Source: Clostridiales bacterium (lineage in GTDB: Bacteria; Bacillota; Clostridia; Oscillospirales; Oscillospiraceae). Taken from it: 64,000 nucleotides of DNA. The notes below the pieces were generated by a model. That model searched no databases and had not been told where the DNA came from. It saw only the letters and a list, made by a program, of their open reading frames with translations. Positions within the stretch are counted from its first letter, which is position 1. Each line of letters opens with the position of its first letter. The position numbers and the translations under genes were made by a program. This document shows positions 20,258-29,754 of the stretch, piece by piece. The stretch covers positions 1 to 64,000 of the forward strand of contig JAAYBH010000045.1 in assembly GCA_012718935.1 (NCBI GenBank). The letters run 5' to 3'.

Positions 20258-21628
20258 TTATCCGTTGGCTACTTTATAGCTTGCGGGAGGTGTGGCGCGC
20301 GTCGGGAACAGGTTGATGTCCGTCACAGGCGGATACTTCCACACACCCTCCGCGCCGGGTCCAAAGGCGTAAAGGTCAGTCCACTCGAGATAGTCTTTAT
20401 AATTGTCCTTGGTCAAAGGTTGATATGGCAGCATCATGATTGCGTAGCTGTGCTCTTCAATGACCTTGCCGTTTTCGTCCTTAACATCGCCCTTGTCATT
20501 GACATTGACCCAATCCTGGAAGATGGTTTCGGGTGTGGCCTGGCCGGACATATAGGCCCACAGCTGGCAGACGATCGGCTCAGCATAAATTTGCTGAGAG
20601 CTGAATATCGCAAACCGCCATGCGTCGTCAATACCGCTGTCCCAGCGGGTGGGCAGGGCGACGCCGCCTTGACAGGCAGTGCATACCTTATCTGTCATGC
20701 CGAGGTTGTCGGCCGCATTGGCTGCACCGACGGAATAGAGATCGGCCGGTGTGCCGATAAGCCAAACTTCAATGTCACCGGGGTTTGAGAGGAACTGCGT
20801 CGCCAGGTTCTGCGCCGCTGTCTGGTCCGGATATTGCGCGCTGGCAATATCCCCGATAAAGAAGTTTTTGGGGTTTTTATCAGGAGCCGGATCGAATGCG
20901 CCGAATTCCGGATGGAGCTTTGCCCATTGCTGTTCCATGCCAATCCCGCGGTTGTGAATGTCGGGGCTGTACGAATAGTCCAAAAGAAGCATGCCGACTT
21001 TATCATAAGGAACGTCCGGGAATGTCTCGTCTTTCCACTTAACAAGCAAATCCAACGTCTGCATGCCGATGGTGAAATTGTCAAAGCCGACCTGCGGATG
21101 GAGGAGCTGGTAGCTGCCGGAGGAAGCACGGGCCACACCCAGACCGCTTACCCACTCAACACCAGCCTCGCCCAGTATTTCCGCGACACGCTCGTAGTTC
21201 TGTGTACCCGCCTCGAGGATCAGTCCGTCGAAGCCTTGATCGACGAAGGTTTGCATGCCGCTGAGAAACTCATCGGCGCTGTACTGTGTGGGCGCCCAAA
21301 GATTTGTATAGTCAATATTGACTTTGTTTGCCCAGTTTTCATAGGCGACGTCAAATGCATCCCAAAGTTCACCAGCCGTCATGCTGAGGAAAGCAACCTT
21401 GTATTTATCATACTTTGTGTAATCGAAGTCCGGGTCGAAGAATCCTGCTTCTTTGGGATATTTACTGTCGTCCGAGGCCGGCTCGCCGGAAGCGGGTGCA
21501 CTGGAGGCGGGTGCGCTGGAAGCGGGTGCTCCGGAGGCAGGTGTGCTGGTGCCGCTGCTCTGAGAAGCACAGGCAAATAACGATACGATCATGAGGACTG
21601 CGAGAAGGATTGTCAGTGCTTTTTTCAT
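20258..21628 (-). CDS. sugar-type ABC transporter substrate-binding lipoprotein
   Basis: LLAVLMIVSLFACASQ lipobox, S/A/P-rich linker, YKVAFLSMTAGELWDAF.. periplasmic-binding fold; upstream of permease/ATPase genes. Confidence 0.88.
   Translation of the reverse strand: MKKALTILLAVLMIVSLFACASQSSGTSTPASGAPASSAPASSAPASGEPASDDSKYPKEAGFFDPDFDYTKYDKYKVAFLSMTAGELWDAFDVAYENWANKVNIDYTNLWAPTQYSADEFLSGMQTFVDQGFDGLILEAGTQNYERVAEILGEAGVEWVSGLGVARASSGSYQLLHPQVGFDNFTIGMQTLDLLVKWKDETFPDVPYDKVGMLLLDYSYSPDIHNRGIGMEQQWAKLHPEFGAFDPAPDKNPKNFFIGDIASAQYPDQTAAQNLATQFLSNPGDIEVWLIGTPADLYSVGAANAADNLGMTDKVCTACQGGVALPTRWDSGIDDAWRFAIFSSQQIYAEPIVCQLWAYMSGQATPETIFQDWVNVNDKGDVKDENGKVIEEHSYAIMMLPYQPLTKDNYKDYLEWTDLYAFGPGAEGVWKYPPVTDINLFPTRATPPASYKVANG
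21488..21547 (-). repeat. 15-bp x4 imperfect tandem repeat encoding SAPAS-type linker
   Basis: ggaagcgggtgcact / ggaggcgggtgcgct / ggaagcgggtgctcc / ggaggcaggtgtgct read directly. Confidence 0.85.
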
Positions 21629-22038
21629 AATAAGTAGATACCCTCCTAAATCTTTCTTGAGCCACTAGGTTTTTGTCTTTTCGCAGCGCGGGCTATACTG
21701 CTCGGGCATGAATCGGATTATGCATCTATTGAATATTATCATATACACCCAGGAATGGGTTCGGACTGCGGATATAATGTTTATGCAGTTTCATTAGACT
21801 TAATTGACGCTTTCAATATTTCTTGGTGTATATTGACGAATCACGCTCTCTCCGCCAGTGCTGGGTTATTCTCACGCATACCACTGTCGGCATTCAAATT
21901 GCTTAGCTTAATATGTGCATACCTACAATGTGGTCCCCGTATCCTGAAACAGGTTTTATTCTGTGTTATAGTGGTGGCATCACCAGGCTGGGACACTATG
22001 AAGACGGAATAATCACTACGTTTACGAGGAGTCGAGCT

Positions 22039-23601
22039 ATGGAATATCTTTTTTACGGAGACCAGGTAAAATACCCCGAGTATACCGTTCGGCATGCGTG
22101 GGACAAACCGCCTGACGTGATTGACGAGACTCTGATCGCCGAGACGATCGAAACGGATGTGGTCATTGTCGGCGGCGGCATCGCAGGCCTGTCCACGGCT
22201 GCCCGGCTGTCGCAGCTCGGTGTAAAGAGCATTGTGCTGGAGAAATTTCACGGCATCGTATCCCATGGCGCGCACGTGGCGTCTGTGGGGTCAAAAATCC
22301 AGCGCGAGAACGGCGTCATCATCGACAAGAAGCAGTTCGCGCGGGACTGGATGCGCATCTGCGGCAGCAGGGTCAACGAGGATCTCCTGTGGTTGTTTAT
22401 CAACAAGAGCGAGGAGGCCTTTGAATGGCTTCTGGAATGTGCCGGGGATGAGGCGTCCCCTGTGCTTCACGGGGGGAATTATAAGGGGCCGGATTTTACA
22501 GAATACCCAGGCACCCAGTTCCTTTCAAAAAAGAAGGACAGCAAGTACAAATTTACCGGTGCGGCGCTTGTCTGTGAGATCATGGAGGATATCGCCCTTA
22601 CCGGCGGCGCCAGGGTCATCCGCAAAACGAAGGTCGAGCAGCTGGAAAAAACCGACGGCCGCGTCACGGCCGCTATCGCCAAGGACGAGAACGGCCTATA
22701 CAGGCGTTACAAAGGCGCCCGCGGCATCGTGCTCGCCACGGGCGACATCGGCGGCAACCCGGAGATGCTGTCGGAGTTTTCTCCGCTGGGTCTCAAGCCC
22801 GCGAAGAACGGCTATTACCCGCCCGGCCTCAACACCGGAGACGGGCACAAAATGGGTTACTGGGCCGGTGGCGCCTTTGAAGACGGGCCGTGGGCACTGT
22901 CCCTGCACATTATCGCCTACGCCTATTACTGCTTCTTCTTTCTGCACGTCAACCGCGAGGGCAACCGCTTTATGAACGAGGACACGTGGATCCAGGCCAA
23001 GGCCATTCGCTGCCTCATGCAGCCCCGCGGTGACTTTGCGTACACGATTTTTGACGCAAAGTGGTTTGAGGAGTGCACGAAGCTCGCCCAATACGGCGGG
23101 GGTCAGTTTGTCGACCCGCTGATCTGTGTTTATGGCCGGCCGTGGGATGAGAACAACGATGTGCAGAAATCCATCGACAATTACATCAAAAATGGTCTCT
23201 GTGTCTGCTGCGATACCATCGCGGAGCTGGCTGAAAAGATCGGCGTCCCCGTTGACAATCTTATCAAGACCGTCAATCGGTATAATGAGCTGTATGAGCT
23301 GGGAGATGATCCTGATTACGGCAAGCGTGCCAATCTGCTCACTCCCATCGTCAAGCCCCCCTATTACGCCCTGAAGTGGGGTCCTGCGCTCCTCAACGTC
23401 TTTGGCGGACTTCTGATCGACACAAAGATGCGCGTTCTGGACAGAGACCACCGTCCTGTTTCCGGTCTGCTGGCGGTAGGCAACGTATCCGGCGGTCTCT
23501 ACGGCGTTGACTATCCTCTGCTGCTCAGCGGCAACAGTCATGGTCGCGCGCTGACCTGGGCGCGTGCCGCAGCTGAGACTCTTTATGCCGACGAAGCATA
23601 G
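22039..23601 (+). CDS. FAD-dependent fumarate-reductase-type flavoprotein
   Basis: [52 protein letters not shown] 22039 with GAGGAG-like RBS; ORF track start 21913 is upstream. Confidence 0.88.
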   Translation: MEYLFYGDQVKYPEYTVRHAWDKPPDVIDETLIAETIETDVVIVGGGIAGLSTAARLSQLGVKSIVLEKFHGIVSHGAHVASVGSKIQRENGVIIDKKQFARDWMRICGSRVNEDLLWLFINKSEEAFEWLLECAGDEASPVLHGGNYKGPDFTEYPGTQFLSKKKDSKYKFTGAALVCEIMEDIALTGGARVIRKTKVEQLEKTDGRVTAAIAKDENGLYRRYKGARGIVLATGDIGGNPEMLSEFSPLGLKPAKNGYYPPGLNTGDGHKMGYWAGGAFEDGPWALSLHIIAYAYYCFFFLHVNREGNRFMNEDTWIQAKAIRCLMQPRGDFAYTIFDAKWFEECTKLAQYGGGQFVDPLICVYGRPWDENNDVQKSIDNYIKNGLCVCCDTIAELAEKIGVPVDNLIKTVNRYNELYELGDDPDYGKRANLLTPIVKPPYYALKWGPALLNVFGGLLIDTKMRVLDRDHRPVSGLLAVGNVSGGLYGVDYPLLLSGNSHGRALTWARAAAETLYADEA

Positions 23602-23743
23602 CGCCGCGGTTTGTAAAGGCATGTTCTTCGCTTCCGGGTTCAAATATGAGATGTGGAATTCAGACTGTGCAAATAATGTTAAATCGGAAAAGATATGATA
23701 TCGTAAATACATGGAATGTTTTCGTCTGAAAGGATGTGGTATT

Positions 23744-26188
23744 ATGTACAATTTCAGGCCGATTTCCAGTCGCATTTCACGCATGCGCGACCGCATCCGC
23801 AACCGTGTGATCCGGCTCGACTCCGAACGCGCGATGATCGTAACGGAAGCTTATCAGGATATTATCAACCTCGTTCCCACCATCAGAAGACCAACTCTTC
23901 TAAAAGCGGTGACCTCCAATGTAACCCTGCGCGTCGAGGATGACGATGTGCTCGTGGGCAACAGAGGCCGATACTTTAGCAGTCATGTCTGTTACCCGGA
24001 GGGTAAAGAAGGTCACGGCTGGTTGGTCGACAGTATTCGGCGAGGCGAGTGGAAACTGGAAGCAGATGGCCTATGGCACAATCCGGCCACAGAGGATTTG
24101 CGGCTGGTCGCTTCGCCGGAGGATGTGGCGAATATTGAAAAAATTCAGGATTTTTGGAAGGGCAGAACCTTCGATTGTATCGGAGACGGCTGGGCGCCGG
24201 CGGGTATTGATGAGCTGAAACGGCTGGGTGCAACAAAGCATTCCGTATTCATGAAGCATCTGATTGGCTGTCGGCCGGGCCACATGATTCCGGGGCATAG
24301 AAAAATCATTGACATGGGTTACGGCGCCATCCGAAAACAGGCGCAGGACTGGCTGGACAGTCATTTCGGCAATGTCATGGGCCGCGATGTCAAGAAATAT
24401 CTGTTTTACTCCTCCGCCGTCATAGCATGTGATGCGGCGACCATTTTTATCCGCCGCTATGGCGACGCATGCCTTCAGAAGGCGGCGGCCGAGAGGAATC
24501 CCGTCCGGAAGGCGGAGCTCGAACGCATGTCCGACAGCCTCTACTGGATCTCCGAGAATCCCGCGCGCACCTTCTGGGAAGCCGTACAGGCCTCCCTCCT
24601 CTATGAGCTTCTCTTGTATCAGGACGGCTGCGCAGCCTTTTCGATCGGACGGTTCGATCAGTTCACATATAAATATTTCAAGCGGGATATTGAATCCGGC
24701 GCCCTGACGTTGGATGAGGCGCAGGAAATCGTGGACGCGTATTTTCTCAAGCTCAACAATTGCTACGGCGGCGGGACTCAGTATATCGTCCATATGATCG
24801 GAGCCATTACATACCAACACACCACCATTGGGGGTGTGGACCGCGACGGGAAAGACGCCACAAATCCTGTCAGCTATATGGTTCTGGAGTCTATCGCGCG
24901 GCTCAAGCTGCATGACCCGACCATTTCCCTCCGCATCAACAAGGATACGCCGAAGGAAATCTGGGAGCTCGCCATTGAGACGACAAAGCTCGTGGGCGGC
25001 TTACCACTGTTCCAAAACGACGACGTCATCATCAAAGGCCTGGTGCGGGAGAACGGCTTTTCTATTGAGGACGCGCGGGAATATGCCATCATGGGTTGCC
25101 AGGAGATCATGGGCCCCGGAATGGAATACCCCTGTGCCAACGGCAACACAGCACCGTACTCCAGCCTCAACTACGGTGTCGTCTTCAGTATGGCAATCAA
25201 CGACGGCAAGAACCCTTTTAACGGAGAGCAGTGCACGATCCATACTGGGTACCTCTACGAAATGACCTCCATTGAAGAGGTCCGCGAGGCCATGCGGAAG
25301 CTTGTCTACTACCTCATCAAGCTTCAGGTCAGCGTGGATAACTACACGGAGTATCTGCATCAGTTCTACGGTACGGAAAATTTGGTATCCCTGAGCATGG
25401 AAGGCTGCATGGAAACGGGCATGGATGCAACCTGGGGCGGCTGCAAGTACAACTCCTACGGCGGCACAGCCACCGGCCTTGCTACAATTGCCGATTGTCT
25501 GACATCTATTAAGTATATGTGCTTCGACAAGAAGATCTGTACGACGCGGGAGCTTTATAATGCCGTCATGGCCAACTGGCAGGGCTACGAGCCGCTCCGC
25601 CAGCGGATTCTCACTGAGGTGCCGCACTACGGCAACGGCGACAGCTATGCCGACATGGAGATGAAGTGGATTTGCGACACATATTATGACGCCTGCAAGG
25701 AATGTAGCAGCATGCGCTGCACGAATTACAAAGCCGGCCTCTACGGCGCCGCGGATCATGTGACCCAGGGCTATACCACCTGGGCGACGCCGGACGGGCG
25801 ATTCACGGGAGAACCCATCGCAGACGCCAGCTCACCGGCCCAGGGCCGGGATTTAAACGGACCGACCGGCGTCTTTACCTCTTCTGTCTGTTTTGATCAT
25901 TCGAAATACATGGACGGCCTCGCGGTAAACCTGAAAATCCATCCGAGCGCGCTCAGCGGGCACGACGGCATTGAGAAGCTTCGGGACATGACGCTTGTTT
26001 ATTTCGAAAACGGCGGTATGGAGGTCCAGTATAACGTCGTCTCCGCAGAAATTTTGCGGGAAGCCCAGGCCAGTCCGGAGGAGTATAAGGATCTTGTTGT
26101 CCGGATTGCCGGCTTCAGCGCGTACTTTGTCGAGCTCAGCCGGGACTGCCAGAACGACTTAATTAAAAGACACGATCACAGCATATAG
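23744..26188 (+). CDS. glycyl radical enzyme (PFL-like superfamily, C-X-E subgroup), substrate unknown
   Basis: Thiyl-radical Cys motif YAIMGCQEIMGPG (Cys codon 25097-25099) and C-terminal glycyl motif VVRIAGFSAYFVELSRDCQNDLI (Gly codon 26111-26113). Confidence 0.95.
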   Translation: MYNFRPISSRISRMRDRIRNRVIRLDSERAMIVTEAYQDIINLVPTIRRPTLLKAVTSNVTLRVEDDDVLVGNRGRYFSSHVCYPEGKEGHGWLVDSIRRGEWKLEADGLWHNPATEDLRLVASPEDVANIEKIQDFWKGRTFDCIGDGWAPAGIDELKRLGATKHSVFMKHLIGCRPGHMIPGHRKIIDMGYGAIRKQAQDWLDSHFGNVMGRDVKKYLFYSSAVIACDAATIFIRRYGDACLQKAAAERNPVRKAELERMSDSLYWISENPARTFWEAVQASLLYELLLYQDGCAAFSIGRFDQFTYKYFKRDIESGALTLDEAQEIVDAYFLKLNNCYGGGTQYIVHMIGAITYQHTTIGGVDRDGKDATNPVSYMVLESIARLKLHDPTISLRINKDTPKEIWELAIETTKLVGGLPLFQNDDVIIKGLVRENGFSIEDAREYAIMGCQEIMGPGMEYPCANGNTAPYSSLNYGVVFSMAINDGKNPFNGEQCTIHTGYLYEMTSIEEVREAMRKLVYYLIKLQVSVDNYTEYLHQFYGTENLVSLSMEGCMETGMDATWGGCKYNSYGGTATGLATIADCLTSIKYMCFDKKICTTRELYNAVMANWQGYEPLRQRILTEVPHYGNGDSYADMEMKWICDTYYDACKECSSMRCTNYKAGLYGAADHVTQGYTTWATPDGRFTGEPIADASSPAQGRDLNGPTGVFTSSVCFDHSKYMDGLAVNLKIHPSALSGHDGIEKLRDMTLVYFENGGMEVQYNVVSAEILREAQASPEEYKDLVVRIAGFSAYFVELSRDCQNDLIKRHDHSI

Positions 26189-26230
26189 ATAATTCTCATA
26201 CAACCATAATAGTTAGGGGATCCGATTTGC

Positions 26231-27340
26231 ATGAAGTACGACAGGCCGGTTTACGGGAATCCGAATGCCCAAAAATCCAAAATAAAATTACGCGGCACTC
26301 TCGAACTGGAGCTTCCGGCATTCAACTTTCCCGTTTCCCCGAAGGAAAATTTCAAGCTAGCTGCTCAGCGGAAAACCCCGTATTGGATGCCGAGTTCTCT
26401 CGCCGACAATCAAACACTGATGGCACAGGACCTGGTAACCGGAGATGTCAGAGGCATGCAGTCCAGTGCCGACATCTCAAGACCTGCTAAAGAGAATTAT
26501 ACTTTTTTTGACTGGTTTCACACCAATTGGACCTGGGTCACCACGGCAGGCGGTCCGATGCTGACGCCGGGTTTTGTCCTGTGCGACGATATCACCCAGT
26601 GGGAACGCGACATCATATTCCCCGATCTGCGTGAGTGGGATTTTTCGACGTCAGCAACTGAATTCATGAGGAAGTGGTACGACCCGTCCAGAGTGATGCA
26701 TATCAACATCGGCCAGGGCGCGACGGAGCGTCTTGTCTCCGTCCTGGGCGGATATACCGGTGCCATGCTGGCGCTCGCGTCTGAGCCTGAGGCCGTCCGG
26801 GGTTTTCTTGACCGCTTCGCGGATTTCACGATCAGCTATGTGGATCTGATCTCCAGTCTGTATCCGGTGGATCTCATTACCTATCACGATGACTGGGGTA
26901 CGGAAAAGGATACCTTCTTCGGCGAAATGATGATGGAGGAGATCGTCTTTGAGCCGACAAAGCGCATTGTGAACCATATAAAATCAAAGGGAGTTTTGTT
27001 TGAATTTCATTGCTGCGGCAATATCACCCGTTTTATCCCGTATATGATTGATCTTGGTATGGACTTTTTGCAGCTGCAGCGCCGGGCCGTCGATATCCCA
27101 GCCTTAAAGCACAAATACGGAGACAAAATCGGCTTCAACGTTTTCGTCGAGGGCGCGGTTGCCGGTCAGGCCTATTCACTGGAAGAAATGACGAACAAAC
27201 TCCGCGACACTGTAAATCTCTACGGCAAAAACGGCGGCGCCTATGTCAATATTTTCGAGATGCATCCTGAAAAGGCCTGGAGCATTGTCAGCGAGCTGTA
27301 CTGTTACAGCCGTGAGTATTACGACGCGGAACGCAGCTAA
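26231..27340 (+). CDS. uroporphyrinogen-decarboxylase (URO-D)-superfamily protein, methyltransferase-like
   Basis: VLFEFHCCGNITRFIPYMIDLGMDFLQLQ; YHDDWGTEKD; URO-D fold spacing. Confidence 0.82.
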   Translation: MKYDRPVYGNPNAQKSKIKLRGTLELELPAFNFPVSPKENFKLAAQRKTPYWMPSSLADNQTLMAQDLVTGDVRGMQSSADISRPAKENYTFFDWFHTNWTWVTTAGGPMLTPGFVLCDDITQWERDIIFPDLREWDFSTSATEFMRKWYDPSRVMHINIGQGATERLVSVLGGYTGAMLALASEPEAVRGFLDRFADFTISYVDLISSLYPVDLITYHDDWGTEKDTFFGEMMMEEIVFEPTKRIVNHIKSKGVLFEFHCCGNITRFIPYMIDLGMDFLQLQRRAVDIPALKHKYGDKIGFNVFVEGAVAGQAYSLEEMTNKLRDTVNLYGKNGGAYVNIFEMHPEKAWSIVSELYCYSREYYDAERS

Positions 27341-27412
27341 ATAGAGCTGATCAACAGCAGACCGCTCTGTCGTGTCTTGTACTGACAAATGCGGATATCA
27401 GGAGGATTACCC

Positions 27413-29413
27413 ATGGAATACCGAAACTACATAGCAAGATGTCTGCCGCTTCAATGGCCCTACAAGGTCGCTTACGAAAAGGAAACCTCCGACGAATGTG
27501 ATGTGCTTGTCATCGGCGGCGGCCTGGCCGGGTCTTTTGCTGCGATAAACGCCGCAAAAAAAGGCGCACGCGTCATCGTGACGGATAAAGCAGCGATCAT
27601 CCGGAGCGGCTGTGCGGGCGTCGGTATAGACCACTGGGGTTCCGTCTATACGAATCCCTGCTCAAAATATACGCCCGATGAGATTTTGGAACAAAAAATT
27701 ACCGTCAGAGTGAAAGATGACCCCTACGCAATGGAATTTGCCTCCTATATCACCATGCAGGAGAGCTGGGAGGCGGTACTCGAGCTGGAGGAATACGGCA
27801 TCGATATCCGGGACAGTCAGGATGAGTTCGCCGGGGCGCCCTTCAGGGACGAAGAGACAAAACTCATGTTCGCGTATGACTATGAAAACAAGCATACGCT
27901 GCGCCTGAAAGGCGCCGACCTGAAGCCGGCGCTTTACAGGGAAATGAAGCGTCTCAAGATTAAAATGTATGACAGGGTCATGGCGACATCACTCCTGAAC
28001 GAAGGCGGCAAGGCGGGAAATCGGATAATCGGGGCGACCGGCGTTCATACCAGGACGGGTGAATTCTTCATTTTCAAGGCAAAGACAACGATATTGTCCA
28101 CCGGTAAACCGTTGCGTCTGTGGGAGTTTGCCACGGATCTCGTCGGTTCCAATGCAAATCATGACGACCCGAACAGCGCCGGAGACGGCGATGTGATGGC
28201 CTGGCGTGCCGGCGCCAAACTGATGATGCTGGAAAAAAGCCATTCGAGCTCAGCCGGCAGAAGATATCCGGCTTATGGTACCGGCAATTGCGACAACACG
28301 TGGCGCCCATGCTCGATTGTTGATGCGACCGGCAAGGAAATTCCCTGGCAGGATCGCGACGGCAATATCCTGACAAACGTCGAGGATCGGATGAAACCTG
28401 CGCCAGGCCAAAGGTTTATGCTGGGCGGAGGAAAGCATATCCCCTACGATCTAAGGGGCCCCTCCCTGATTGATGATCTGGAAAGCCGAATCCGGTCCGG
28501 AGAGTATAAATTGCCTTTTTTCGCTGATCTGTCGAACCTTCCGGATTACGAGCGCCGTGCCGTTTTCGGGCTGATGCTCGGGAATGAAGGTAAAACAAGG
28601 GTTCCCATTCTTGAGACCCTCCAAAACGCAGGCTTTGATCCGGAAAAAGATATGCTCCAGGCAAATGTTCTCTCACCCGAGTATACGGGCGCTGATTTGA
28701 CATGGTGGGATGTGAAGGCGCCCGGTATCGGAGGACCCAATATCCGCGACACCGCGTTTATGGGCGGCGGGGGCATTGTTGTGGATTGGTCACTTAAAAG
28801 CACGCTGGACGGCCTTTACGCCGCGGGCAACCAAATTGCCGGTGTGTCGGGAGCGGCTTCAGCCGCTTCCACAGGCCGGTACGCCGGGCGTAATGCGGCT
28901 GTCTACGCGCGATCCCAAATGCTCGTCCAGCCCTCCCAAGCGCAGATTCAGGCCGAAAAAAAGCGTGTCTATGCCTATGTTCAGCGGGAAAAGGGGTACG
29001 GATGGAAGGAAGTCCAGTTGGGGCTGTGCCGCATCATGCAGGATTATTGCGGAGACTACAGGACCAAGGAAATCATGGAGATGGGGCTCTGGTGGTTTAA
29101 TTCAATCCGTGAGAACGAACTGGCAAGCACCTTCGCGGCGAACCCGCACGATCTGGGAAAAGCCCTCGAGGTGGAAACCAGGCTGACAATCTGTGAGATC
29201 ATCCTTCACCTATGTCTGGCACGAGAAGCCAGCAGCCCCAGGCTCGGGCTTAACAGGCTGGATTATCCTGACAATGGAGATCGTTGCGGTTACTTTATTG
29301 CGGTTTCGCTCCGGAATGAACAGGCAGCCATTGAAAAGATTCCATACTACTATTGGCGCAGCGAGGAATCCTTCCGCTCCTGTTATAAACGTTACTGCTG
29401 TAAAGAAGCGTGA
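27413..29413 (+). CDS. FAD-binding fumarate-reductase/AprA-like flavoprotein, paralog of 14420..16429
   Basis: CDVLVIGGGLAGSFAAINAAKKGARVIVTDKAAIIRSGCAGVGIDHWGSVYTNPCSKYTPDEI; ATG 27413 with GGAGG. Confidence 0.9.
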   Translation: MEYRNYIARCLPLQWPYKVAYEKETSDECDVLVIGGGLAGSFAAINAAKKGARVIVTDKAAIIRSGCAGVGIDHWGSVYTNPCSKYTPDEILEQKITVRVKDDPYAMEFASYITMQESWEAVLELEEYGIDIRDSQDEFAGAPFRDEETKLMFAYDYENKHTLRLKGADLKPALYREMKRLKIKMYDRVMATSLLNEGGKAGNRIIGATGVHTRTGEFFIFKAKTTILSTGKPLRLWEFATDLVGSNANHDDPNSAGDGDVMAWRAGAKLMMLEKSHSSSAGRRYPAYGTGNCDNTWRPCSIVDATGKEIPWQDRDGNILTNVEDRMKPAPGQRFMLGGGKHIPYDLRGPSLIDDLESRIRSGEYKLPFFADLSNLPDYERRAVFGLMLGNEGKTRVPILETLQNAGFDPEKDMLQANVLSPEYTGADLTWWDVKAPGIGGPNIRDTAFMGGGGIVVDWSLKSTLDGLYAAGNQIAGVSGAASAASTGRYAGRNAAVYARSQMLVQPSQAQIQAEKKRVYAYVQREKGYGWKEVQLGLCRIMQDYCGDYRTKEIMEMGLWWFNSIRENELASTFAANPHDLGKALEVETRLTICEIILHLCLAREASSPRLGLNRLDYPDNGDRCGYFIAVSLRNEQAAIEKIPYYYWRSEESFRSCYKRYCCKEA

Positions 29414-29418
29414 GAAAA

Positions 29419-29751
29419 ATGTATAACGCGTATTTTTTACCGAATCCCGCTGTACCAAACGAATGCGTTGCCTTTGACGAAACGAAATGCATCGGCTGCA
29501 ATACGTGCGTCAATGTCTGCCGCTGCGACGTCATGCTGCCGAACCCGGAAAGAGGTAAGCCGCCGATCGTCACATATCCCGACGAATGCTGGTTCTGCGG
29601 TGCGTGCGTATCCGATTGCCCCGTTCAGGGTGCAATCCGGATGAACCATCCGATCAACCAGCGTATTGCCTGGAAACGCAAAGAAACAGGTGAAATATTC
29701 CGCGTGAAATACAGCTACATGAAAGAAACAGAATACCGGCATGAGCCTTAG
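29419..29751 (+). CDS. 2x[4Fe-4S] ferredoxin, AprB-like
   Basis: CIGCNTCVNVCRCDVMLPNP ... CWFCGACVSDCP ... WKRKETGEIFRV, same C-terminal tail as the 14-kb ferredoxin. Confidence 0.88.
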   Translation: MYNAYFLPNPAVPNECVAFDETKCIGCNTCVNVCRCDVMLPNPERGKPPIVTYPDECWFCGACVSDCPVQGAIRMNHPINQRIAWKRKETGEIFRVKYSYMKETEYRHEP

Positions 29752-29754
29752 GCG

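Noticed and set aside
20834-21580. 248-aa plus-strand ORF
   Set aside because: Antisense to the SBP gene, which has signal peptide and family features.
22696-23802. 368-aa minus-strand ORF
   Set aside because: Complementary-frame shadow of the FAD oxidoreductase and start of the GRE; no recognisable domain.
24071-25759. minus-strand ORFs of 280 and 252 aa inside the GRE
   Set aside because: Antisense shadow ORFs in a high-GC coding region; the GRE frame has both catalytic motifs.
23744-26188. Pyruvate formate-lyase or benzylsuccinate synthase
   Set aside because: PFL has adjacent Cys-Cys at the active site and BSS lacks the C-X-E motif; this protein has GCQE.
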